A DNA stretch of 7,886 nt from Candidatus Nitrosopumilus sp. (GTDB lineage: Archaea > Thermoproteota > Nitrososphaeria > Nitrososphaerales > Nitrosopumilaceae), in the NCBI GenBank assembly GCA_029860565.1, contig JAOUAY010000043.1, positions 1 through 7,886 on the forward strand, given 5' to 3'. The stretch's first letter is position 1, and each line of letters starts with the position of its first letter. This document shows positions 1-6,214 of this stretch, one piece after another. The position numbers and the translations under genes are program-made. The notes beneath the pieces are model-generated. The model ran no database searches. It had not been told where the DNA came from and saw nothing but the letters and a program-made list of their open reading frames with translations.

Positions 1-770
1 CCTACTTTAACAGATATTTCTCCACATTGATTAATTTCATCCTGTGTGAATCCATCACTGCCACCTTTTTGTAATGCACAAATATTTCCATCAGAATCAC
101 TAGTAATTGTAATACGGGCATCCATACTAGCCCATTCATCCCCATTTGGATCAACTATGATATGACTACCAATTTTTCCCATAGTTACAGATACTGGGAT
201 TGTAGATATTGGTAAAGCAGTTTCTTCACCTTCAACAAGTGTTGGTTTATCATCGACCCAATTCCATTTTGGGGTTGTTGATGTAAGTAAAGCAGCTGTA
301 GTAGCATAAGAACATGCATCAAACAAATTTCCATCATAATCGACTACAACATTATCAGCAAATACACCAATAACAGATTTGTCTTTCTGAATAACTAATT
401 GAGAAACATCAACCATGTGACTTTCTCTAATACCCCTATCAACAACTCTTGCCAATTCAATCACATGTGGTTGTGGAGGACCTGTTTCAACAGTTGGATG
501 AGAAAGTGGTAATAATTCAGCAGTGCAAATGAAAAGACCACGGTCACCAGTGTCTGGGAAAGGTCTATCAGGTTGAATTTTTACTCCACAAATTACTTCA
601 GTATCACCAAGATACACTCTTGCTGAACCATTTGCTTTTGGAATTGCATTAGTTTCAATTTTGATTTCACGTGATTCATCAAGGGCACGTCCATCAACAC
701 GTTTTCCTTGTTCTAATAATTCAAAAATTTGTGCTTTCTTTAATTCATCAATAACAGAAACAGATGTCAA
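1..770 (-). CDS. rrp42: Archaeal exosome subunit Rrp42 (3' end cut by window edge)
   Basis: Rrp42 is the non-catalytic RNase PH-fold subunit that alternates with Rrp41 in the hexameric ring of the archaeal exosome, a cytoplasmic 3'-5' RNA-degrading and tailing machine. Translating the minus strand from 770 gives 256 uninterrupted codons. The N-terminal helix precedes a KRVDGRALDE motif (residues 23-32), and typical Rrp42 segments follow, including GDTEVICGVK (55-64), a LPLSHPTVETGPP stretch (87-99) and an ARVVDRGIRES helix (107-117). I see no pair of catalytic aspartates like that of Rrp41, as expected for this subunit. The family is usually about 270 residues, so only the last dozen or so should lie off the left edge. 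The start is TTG (768-770): no ATG lies close by in frame, and a strong Shine-Dalgarno sequence sits 7 nt upstream. It begins 2 nt after the rrp41 stop, so the two are surely co-transcribed. Confidence 0.95.
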   Translation of the reverse strand, partial: MTSVSVIDELKKAQIFELLEQGKRVDGRALDESREIKIETNAIPKANGSARVYLGDTEVICGVKIQPDRPFPDTGDRGLFICTAELLPLSHPTVETGPPQPHVIELARVVDRGIRESHMVDVSQLVIQKDKSVIGVFADNVVVDYDGNLFDACSYATTAALLTSTTPKWNWVDDKPTLVEGEETALPISTIPVSVTMGKIGSHIIVDPNGDEWASMDARITITSDSDGNICALQKGGSDGFTQDEINQCGEISVKV

Positions 771-772
771 TT

Positions 773-1506
<734 letters not shown>

Positions 1507-1507
<1 letters not shown>

Positions 1508-2187
1508 TATGATTCATCCTTTATTTCTAACATTTCTTTTATTTGATCAGTCAAATTAGCAACATGTGCTTTATCATTAACCATTTCTATGGCTTTTTTA
1601 GCCTTTAATAATCCCTCGGGAGTCTCACATGAAACGACTACCCAACCATTTTGACCAATTGTCACTGCAGCATTAGTAGCCATTTCTATCATCTGAATCA
1701 TACTGCCTCTTTTTCCAATCAAACGTGGAACTTTGCTTGGTGAGATTTTAACCAAGTCACCAGAATCAATTTTACCTAAATCCCTATCAGAAATGGTTAC
1801 TAGTGGATCCCGTGTTCTATCAAAATTAGCAATTCTTGCAGCTACAAGATCTCCTGTTTTTAGCTTAGATGAAAGCTCATCAGCATGAGCAGAAAAATCT
1901 CGTCCAAAAACATCTTGTGCAGGTAAAAATCCAACATAGCATGAATTGATGTCCAACTCCCAAGATAGAGAAGTGTGAGAATTAACTTTACCAATTACAA
2001 GATCATCGATTTTTGGAATATATTTTCCAGTTAATGTAATTACTTTAACAGAATCATCATAGATTTCAGAAATTCCAATGGTTGTAGAAATTATCTTATC
2101 ACCTTCAAGGATTACATTTTGTTCGGGTCTAAAAGGTCCGGTAGTTACCACATCGCCTGGAATTACATATTTTCTCTTATTATCCAT
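1507..2187 (-). CDS. rrp4: Archaeal exosome RNA-binding cap subunit Rrp4
   Basis: Rrp4 forms the trimeric cap above the Rrp41-Rrp42 ring and feeds RNA into the central channel. The 226-residue protein has the expected three parts: an N-terminal beta domain starting with VIPGDVVTTGPF (8-19), an S1 RNA-binding domain (about 60-138, from IDDLVIGKVNSHTSLSWELD to DPLVTISDRDLG), and a KH domain (about 145-205) with the motif IGKRGSMIQMI at 157-167, whose GKRG is the nucleic-acid-binding GxxG loop. The KH domain separates Rrp4 from the alternative cap protein Csl4, which carries a zinc ribbon instead. The length is near the family norm. The ATG shares one base with the SBDS stop (TAATG), and a GAGGT site sits 9 nt upstream, suggesting translational coupling. 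Family assignment is secure. Confidence 0.97.
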
Positions 2188-2873
2188 TATTGAACTACCT
2201 CAACTGTTGCAGAACCCTTAGTTATAGAACCTAATCTGTCTATCACATTTGGCCTTGCCGCAGCGGGTATTTCAAGTATTGCTTTTAATGAACCATTATT
2301 TTGCCATTCTTCTTTTTTTAGAGAACCTACCGATTTGAGAACTGCGTATGATTGAGATGCAAATTGTGCAGGAATTATAATTTCCAATTCAAGATTCTCA
2401 GATTTTAAGGCAATTATTGAACGCAATTTTTCAACAATATCTTTTACCTGTTCATCTACATTTTTTTGAGGATCAACTGAAACTCGACCGTCTTTCATGG
2501 CTTGCTCGATTCTCAGTGGAGGATGTGGAAGGTGGGTTCTAGGATCCACGTAAGTCTTTGCAATAAAATGAACAATCTGTTTTCTCTTTTCTTCAATCAT
2601 TTTTCGTCTTTGATCAGTTGTAAGATTTAGATCACCTTTTTGCAAAATTATCTCTGCAATTACAGTTTGATCTTCAGTATTGAACGCCTTTAGTAATTTC
2701 TCAGTAGAAGGCCTCGTACCTTTTCCAGAATCAGTGTAAATGTCATCTGAAACCAAGACTGCAGAAATATCTTTTTTCTTTCCCAGCTTATAATCAAGTG
2801 CAGGATCAGGTTTTACCATAATTTCAAATTTTTCGCCTTCAAAGGAATATTTCACTAGTGTGACATCAGTCAT
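2187..2873 (-). CDS. Ribosome maturation protein SBDS
   Basis: This is the archaeal orthologue of SBDS/Sdo1, which in eukaryotes works with the GTPase EFL1 to release eIF6 from new large ribosomal subunits; archaea have aIF6, and the archaeal role is inferred from this. The 228 residues show the N-terminal FYSH domain (about 1-85; DYKLGKKKDISAVLVSDDIYTD, 27-48), the helical central domain with the diagnostic TTDQRRKMIEEKRKQIVHFI region (85-104) and YVDPRTHLPHPPLRIEQAM (108-126), and a ferredoxin-like C-terminal domain (about 160-228). It is first in the exosome operon and has the promoter. In many euryarchaeal genomes a proteasome alpha gene lies just upstream; here that place is taken by divergent rpoD. 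The ATG at 2873 fits the family N-terminus. Confidence 0.96.
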   Translation of the reverse strand: MTDVTLVKYSFEGEKFEIMVKPDPALDYKLGKKKDISAVLVSDDIYTDSGKGTRPSTEKLLKAFNTEDQTVIAEIILQKGDLNLTTDQRRKMIEEKRKQIVHFIAKTYVDPRTHLPHPPLRIEQAMKDGRVSVDPQKNVDEQVKDIVEKLRSIIALKSENLELEIIIPAQFASQSYAVLKSVGSLKKEEWQNNGSLKAILEIPAAARPNVIDRLGSITKGSATVEVVQ

Positions 2874-2898
2874 TTCTAAAATAGATATGATGATTTGC

Positions 2899-2906
2899 TA
2901 TTTATC
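2899..2906 (-). promoter_or_regulatory. TATA-like box for the SBDS-exosome operon
   Basis: On the minus strand GATAAATA is centred about 29 bp upstream of the SBDS ATG at 2873. This places the predicted transcription start within a few bases of the start codon and implies a leaderless or nearly leaderless mRNA. It overlaps the plus-strand TATA-like box of rpoD. The call rests on spacing and composition only. Confidence 0.5.
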
Positions 2907-2910
2907 TATA
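2903..2910 (+). promoter_or_regulatory. TATA-like box for the rpoD operon
   Basis: TATCTATA is centred about 27 bp upstream of the GTG start at 2934, the usual distance between an archaeal TATA box and the transcription start. Transcripts would then begin at or very near the GTG. No Shine-Dalgarno sequence precedes that codon, which agrees with leaderless initiation. Confidence 0.55.
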
Positions 2911-2917
2911 CGTAAAA

Positions 2918-2925
2918 CTAGCTAG
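2918..2925. repeat. 8-bp palindrome CTAGCTAG between the TATA box and rpoD
   Basis: A perfect 8-bp palindrome lies 9 to 16 bp upstream of the rpoD GTG, between the TATA box and the predicted transcription start. A repressor bound here would block rpoD transcription directly. Short palindromes also arise by chance, so an operator role is only a suggestion. Confidence 0.25.
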
Positions 2926-2933
2926 ATTTTTAT

Positions 2934-3599
2934 GTGGACTTTGAAGATTTTGTTCAAGATTTGTCATCCTTAGAAATAATTAGTAAAGATAATCAAAAAA
3001 TAGCTGTAAAGCTAAAAGGAATACCATTACAGTACGCAAATGCACTTAGACGAGTATGTCTAAATGGCGTTCCAGTCTTTGCAATTGATACTGTAGATAT
3101 TATTGAAAATTCTTCCGTTTTACCAGATGAAGGTTTAGCACATAGATTAGGACTAATTCCAATAACAACAGACTTGTCCAGATTTAATGAGCCATCCAAA
3201 TGTGAATGTCAGAGTGAAACGGGTTGTTCAAACTGCAAAGTAATGTTAATTTTAGATTCTGGAGATTCAGAGGTTACTAGAACAGTTCTTTCAAATGAAT
3301 TATCATCTGAAGATGATTCAATAAAGCCAGTTTCAGACAAAATTCCTATTGTCCAACTAGCACCAGGTCAAAGAATTAAGATTGAATGTTATGCAAGACT
3401 TGGACGTGGAACACAACACGCCAAATGGAATTCTGCAAATATTTCAACACTTACTGATACGGATAAAGAGGATGTCAAAATTCTAACTGTAGAATCAACA
3501 GGTGCACTCAATCCAGAGCAAATTATTATTTCAGGAGCAGATGAAGTCAGCAATAGATTAGGACAATTCAAAGAAATGATTGCCCAAATTGAAGCATAA
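2934..3599 (+). CDS. rpoD: DNA-directed RNA polymerase subunit D (short form)
   Basis: Subunit D (homologue of eukaryotic Rpb3/AC40 and of bacterial alpha) pairs with subunit L to form the assembly platform of the archaeal RNA polymerase. The 221 residues show the alpha-like dimerisation core (PLQYANALRRVCLNGVPVFAID, positions 31-52), the DEGLAHRLGLIPI motif (65-77), and a C-x-C-x5-C-x2-C cluster (C90, C92, C98, C101) like the zinc-binding motif of Rpb3. The conserved GTQHAKW (159-165) is followed within about 20 residues by VESTGALNPEQII (186-198). The ferredoxin-like iron-sulfur domain present at this point in Sulfolobus and many euryarchaeal D subunits is therefore absent, which explains the short length. 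The start is GTG; the ATG two bases earlier is in another frame. It heads the ribosomal protein operon. Confidence 0.96.
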   Translation: MDFEDFVQDLSSLEIISKDNQKIAVKLKGIPLQYANALRRVCLNGVPVFAIDTVDIIENSSVLPDEGLAHRLGLIPITTDLSRFNEPSKCECQSETGCSNCKVMLILDSGDSEVTRTVLSNELSSEDDSIKPVSDKIPIVQLAPGQRIKIECYARLGRGTQHAKWNSANISTLTDTDKEDVKILTVESTGALNPEQIIISGADEVSNRLGQFKEMIAQIEA

Positions 3600-3613
3600 T
3601 CTAAGCATAGACA

Positions 3614-3621
3614 TTATATTT
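3614..3621 (+). promoter_or_regulatory. TATA-like box upstream of rpl18e
   Basis: TTATATTT is centred 27-28 bp upstream of the ATG at 3645, in the 45-bp gap between rpoD and rpl18e. The spacing predicts a leaderless rpl18e transcript, so the ribosomal protein genes could be transcribed both with rpoD and on their own. No Shine-Dalgarno sequence precedes the ATG, which agrees with this. Confidence 0.5.
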
Positions 3622-3622
3622 G

Positions 3623-3633
3623 GGTTTCAAACC
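3623..3633. repeat. Inverted repeat GGTTTCAAACC upstream of rpl18e
   Basis: Perfect 5-bp arms around a single C lie between the TATA-like box and the rpl18e start, 12 to 22 bp upstream of the ATG. This location suits an operator. The loop is too short for an RNA hairpin, and the repeat would not be in a leaderless mRNA, so any function would be at the DNA level. Chance occurrence is possible. Confidence 0.3.
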
Positions 3634-3644
3634 GCATTATTCAC

Positions 3645-3992
3645 ATGACTAATCAAGTGGTTATACACATGGCCAAAGATCTAAAAAAAGCATCCACAAA
3701 AAATGATGCTCCAATTTGGGCAAAATTAGCAGAATATGCATTAAAACCATCTGCTGCAAGAAGAGATCTTAACTTGAATCGAATAGGTCAACTAACAAAA
3801 GAAAACGATGTAGTAGTATTTCCAGGTAAAGTTCTTGGAACTGGTAACATTTCTCATAAAATTACATTATTTTCATTTTCAATTTCAAATTCTGCAGCTA
3901 ATAAAATTCTAAGAAATGGTGGAAAGATTATCAGCCACTCAGAATTGGTTGAACAAAATCCAACTGGAAAAGGAGTAGTTCTACTTGGCTAA
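3645..3992 (+). CDS. rpl18e: Large ribosomal subunit protein L18e
   Basis: L18e is a 50S subunit protein found in archaea and eukaryotes (eukaryotic eL18), related in fold to bacterial L15. The 115 residues carry the family core: DLKKASTKNDAPIWAKLAEY (12-31), RRDLNLNRIGQLT (39-51), VVVFPGKVLGTGNISHKITL (56-75) and the C-terminal GGKIISHSELVEQNP (91-105). The ATG at 3645 is preferred over the one at 3669 because the extra residues (TNQVV) match the usual TN-x-x-V N-terminus of the family and because the TATA-like box is correctly spaced from 3645. It lies second in the conserved rpoD-L18e-L13-S9 order and its end overlaps the proposed rpl13 start by 8 nt. Confidence 0.96.
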   Translation: MTNQVVIHMAKDLKKASTKNDAPIWAKLAEYALKPSAARRDLNLNRIGQLTKENDVVVFPGKVLGTGNISHKITLFSFSISNSAANKILRNGGKIISHSELVEQNPTGKGVVLLG

Positions 3993-4482
3993 TGGAAGAA
4001 TTAACAAACCCATTGGAATGGCTAAACAAGAAACAGTTGTAAGAACTGACAGACCAATTGTTGTAGATGCAACAGATCACATTGCTGGAAGATTAGCATC
4101 AAATGTAGCTAAATTGTTAATAAAAGGAAATAGAGTTTCAGTTGTTAATTGTGAAAAAATCATGATGAGTGGTACAAGAAGTAACCAAATTCAAGAGTAT
4201 AGAGAATTTTTAGAAATTAACAGTATTATCAATTACAAACACGGACCAAAACACTATAGAAGACCAGATACAGTAATGGCAAAAATGATTCGTCAAATGC
4301 TTCCATTTGATAGAAAACCATCAGGAAAAGAATCATTTCAAAGACTAAGAACATACATTGGTTCACCTAAAGAAACTAAATCGATTGAAAAAATCCAATT
4401 TGAAAAAGCAAAAATTAGAAAAACAGCATCAAATTATACACAATTAGGCGAACTATGCAGAGTAATAGGATGGACTGAATGA
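3985..4482 (+). CDS. rpl13: Large ribosomal subunit protein L13
   Basis: L13 (uL13) is a universal 50S protein that binds 23S rRNA early in assembly. The family core begins at PIVVDATDHIAGRLASNVAKLL (24-45) and includes VVNCEKIMMSG (53-63), KHGPKHYRRPDTVMAKMIRQML (85-106; a conserved basic RRPD/MI-R-ML region) and LRTYIGSP (121-128). From the TTG at 3985 the protein has 165 residues, longer than most archaeal L13. The ATG at 4018 (residue 12) would give 154 and is the rival start. TTG is kept because a GGAG site lies 9 nt upstream, while no Shine-Dalgarno precedes the ATG; the start remains open. The gene end overlaps rps9 as ATGA, showing translational coupling. Confidence 0.93.
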   Translation: MANGRINKPIGMAKQETVVRTDRPIVVDATDHIAGRLASNVAKLLIKGNRVSVVNCEKIMMSGTRSNQIQEYREFLEINSIINYKHGPKHYRRPDTVMAKMIRQMLPFDRKPSGKESFQRLRTYIGSPKETKSIEKIQFEKAKIRKTASNYTQLGELCRVIGWTE

Positions 4483-4928
4483 CAACTCCAAAAACTGAAA
4501 TTTATTTTGCAACAAGAAAAACAGCTAGTGCTCATGTTTACATTACTAAAGGAAAAGGAAAAATTAGAATTAACAATGTTCCAGTAGAAATGATTCCACA
4601 AGAAACTGCTCGTGAAGTTATTTTAGCACCACTAGAAATTACAGGCGATTTAAGAGATAAAATCGACATATCTGTAAGAGTTAGAGGTGGTGGATTTATG
4701 GGACAAGCTAGTGCCATTGCGACAGGCATTTCAAGAGCACTTACAGGATGGACAAAATCTAAGAAAGAACCAAAAGATCACCCATTCCCAAAATCTACTA
4801 GAGATGACCTTAGAAAACGAATTACCGATTTTGACAAGTACTTAGTAAGTGGAGATGCCAGAAGAAAAGAACCAAAGAAATTTGGCGGACCTGGTGCAAG
4901 AAGAAGAAAACAGAAATCATATCGTTAG
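4479..4928 (+). CDS. rps9: Small ribosomal subunit protein S9
   Basis: S9 (uS9) is a universal 30S head protein whose basic C-terminal tail reaches the P-site tRNA anticodon region. The 149 residues contain the family signatures ATRKTASAHVYITKGKGKIRIN (11-32), VRVRGGGFMGQASAIATGISRAL (67-88) and the archaeal/eukaryotic terminus GARRRKQKSYR (139-149), with the terminal arginine that contacts tRNA. It is about 13 residues longer than typical archaeal S9 (roughly 135) because of a lysine- and proline-rich insertion around residues 91-106 before the RDDLRKRITDFDKYLVSGD segment. The ATG overlaps the rpl13 stop (ATGA), with AGGATGG upstream as ribosome binding site. The next gene follows after 3 nt and is not rpoN, the usual archaeal neighbour. 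Confidence 0.96.
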   Translation: MTTPKTEIYFATRKTASAHVYITKGKGKIRINNVPVEMIPQETAREVILAPLEITGDLRDKIDISVRVRGGGFMGQASAIATGISRALTGWTKSKKEPKDHPFPKSTRDDLRKRITDFDKYLVSGDARRKEPKKFGGPGARRRKQKSYR

Positions 4929-4931
4929 ACT

Positions 4932-5651
4932 GTGAAGGCTGTAATTCTTGCAGGAGGCAAAGGAACTAGAGGTAAGCCATATACAGAATATTTTCCAAAA
5001 GCAATGACTCCAATTAAGGGTAAGCCATTGATCGATTACGTACTGAAATATATCAAATCATTCAGATTTATTGATGAGATAATTATCATTTCAGATTTTA
5101 ACGGATTTGGAGGACAAATTAAAAATTATTACGGAGATCAAAAAAATCTCACGTTTGTACAAGACTCGCAAAGCGGAACTGGAGGAGATCTATTACACAT
5201 AGAAAAAAAACTCAAAGGCGAATCAGAATTCGTGTTATGGTTTGTAGATAATTTATGTGCCATAGATCTGAAAAAAATGCAAGAATTGTTTAGAGAGAAA
5301 AAGAGTTCTGCATGTATTGCAACAAGAACTAAAAGAAAAGAAGAGACCGGATTTGCAATCGTTGAAAATGAAATAATTAAAGAATTCAAGGAAAAACCAA
5401 CAATCAAATTACAATTGTCAGAATGTCTAGGAATCTATATGCTAGATGTAGATATCATCAAAAGAATAAAAGCAAAACAAAAGCAAAAAGAGATCAATCT
5501 GTCATATGATATTTTACAACAATTATCAAAAGAAGGAAAAATTAGTGCTTTTGACATTGGTGATAATGAATGGATAGATGCAGAATCACCGATGGTTTTA
5601 GAAAGAAATGAGAAAACAGTAAAGAAAATCATAAAACAGATGGGATTTTAG
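4932..5651 (+). CDS. Sugar-1-phosphate nucleotidyltransferase-like protein
   Basis: This is a 239-residue single-domain member of the NTP_transferase (sugar-nucleotide pyrophosphorylase) family, which joins an NTP and a sugar 1-phosphate to form an NDP-sugar and pyrophosphate. Seen directly are the nucleotide-binding signature LAGGKGTRGKP-x-T-x3-PKAMTPI (6-28; R13 and K23 are the likely catalytic basic residues), GTGGDLLHIEKKL (82-94), a metal-binding aspartate in WFVDNL (D106; the usual preceding glycine is V105), TGFAIVENEIIKEFKEKP and the C-terminal NEWIDAESPMVLERN (212-226; D216 in the place of the second metal ligand). There is no left-handed beta-helix domain, so no acyl- or acetyltransferase half. 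Base and sugar cannot be read from sequence; glycosylation or surface polysaccharide supply is inferred. The MobA/CobY-like alternative is less likely because of the WIDA motif. The GTG start lies 3 nt after rps9, without a clear ribosome binding site. Confidence 0.85.
   Translation: MKAVILAGGKGTRGKPYTEYFPKAMTPIKGKPLIDYVLKYIKSFRFIDEIIIISDFNGFGGQIKNYYGDQKNLTFVQDSQSGTGGDLLHIEKKLKGESEFVLWFVDNLCAIDLKKMQELFREKKSSACIATRTKRKEETGFAIVENEIIKEFKEKPTIKLQLSECLGIYMLDVDIIKRIKAKQKQKEINLSYDILQQLSKEGKISAFDIGDNEWIDAESPMVLERNEKTVKKIIKQMGF
5611..5629 (-). terminator. T-rich termination zone after the leuCD operon
   Basis: On the minus strand the bases just past the leuD stop read as TTTTCTTT, then ACTG, then TTTTCT. 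Archaeal RNA polymerase commonly terminates at such T-rich tracts without a hairpin. The tract lies inside the 3' end of the convergent nucleotidyltransferase gene. Assignment is by composition and position only. Confidence 0.3.
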
Positions 5652-6213
5652 ATTCTTTTTCGAATTCTAAAATTTTCTCTTCATATTGAAAAGTCTGTGC
5701 AATATCATCTAAGCCTTCTAATAGAATTTTTTTCTTGTAAGAGTCAATCTTAAAAGATATTTCTTCAGAGGAGGTTTTGATGATTTGATTTTCTAGATCC
5801 ACCTCAATTACTCCAGTTTCATGTTGTAGTTTTTCCACAATTATTTGGTCTAGCATAATTGGTAAAACTCCATTTTTAAAGCAATTACTGAAAAAAATAT
5901 CTGCAAATGAAGGTGCGATAATCACAGAAAAGCCATAATCAAGAAGAGCCCAAACAGCATGCTCACGACTAGAACCACAGCCAAAATTGTCACCAGCAAC
6001 AAGAATTTTTGAATTTTCATATTTTGAATCATTTAATACGAAATCAGGTTTTTTGTTCTCATTCTCATCATATCTCCAATTAAAAAATAGAAACTTTCCA
6101 AATCCAGATTTTTGAACTAATTTTAAGAATTGTTTTGGAACTATCTGATCAGTATCCACATTTACCTTGTCAAGGGGGGTGACAATACTGGCTACTTTTT
6201 TGAAAGAGTCCAC
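5629..6213 (-). CDS. leuD: 3-isopropylmalate dehydratase small subunit, bacterial type
   Basis: LeuD is the swivel-domain subunit that with LeuC isomerises 2-isopropylmalate to 3-isopropylmalate in leucine synthesis in the cytoplasm. The 194 residues show TPLDKVNVDTDQIVPKQFLK (12-31), a GFGKFLFFNWRYDE stretch (37-50) and the active-site loop GDNFGCGSSREHAVWALLDYG (74-94), then APSFADIFFSNCFKNGVLPI (100-119). These features and the length (bacterial LeuD about 200) mark the bacterial form; archaeal-type small subunits are about 160-170 residues. The start is GTG, 1 nt after the leuC stop; an ATG overlapping it is out of frame. The 3' end overlaps the convergent nucleotidyltransferase gene by 23 bp. 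Bacterial origin by transfer is inferred from type, not from a tree. Confidence 0.95.
   Translation of the reverse strand: MDSFKKVASIVTPLDKVNVDTDQIVPKQFLKLVQKSGFGKFLFFNWRYDENENKKPDFVLNDSKYENSKILVAGDNFGCGSSREHAVWALLDYGFSVIIAPSFADIFFSNCFKNGVLPIMLDQIIVEKLQHETGVIEVDLENQIIKTSSEEISFKIDSYKKKILLEGLDDIAQTFQYEEKILEFEKESKIPSVL
5653..5682 (+). terminator. T-rich termination zone after the rpoD-nucleotidyltransferase operon
   Basis: Just after the TAG at 5649-5651 the plus strand has a run of five T (5656-5660), then TTTTCTCTT after an AT-rich spacer. This suits hairpin-independent archaeal termination at the end of the plus-strand operon. It lies within leuD coding sequence, so codon composition may also explain it. 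Confidence 0.3.
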
Positions 6214-6214
6214 A

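Noticed and set aside
5138..5407. 89-residue minus-strand frame opposite the nucleotidyltransferase
   Set aside because: It is hydrophobic and serine/phenylalanine-rich, as expected from reading Lys/Glu-rich codons in reverse; treated as a shadow.
4932..5651. CobY (adenosylcobinamide-phosphate guanylyltransferase) identity for the nucleotidyltransferase
   Set aside because: The LAGGKGTR start would fit, but the EFKEKP segment and the WIDAESP ending belong to the sugar nucleotidyltransferase type.
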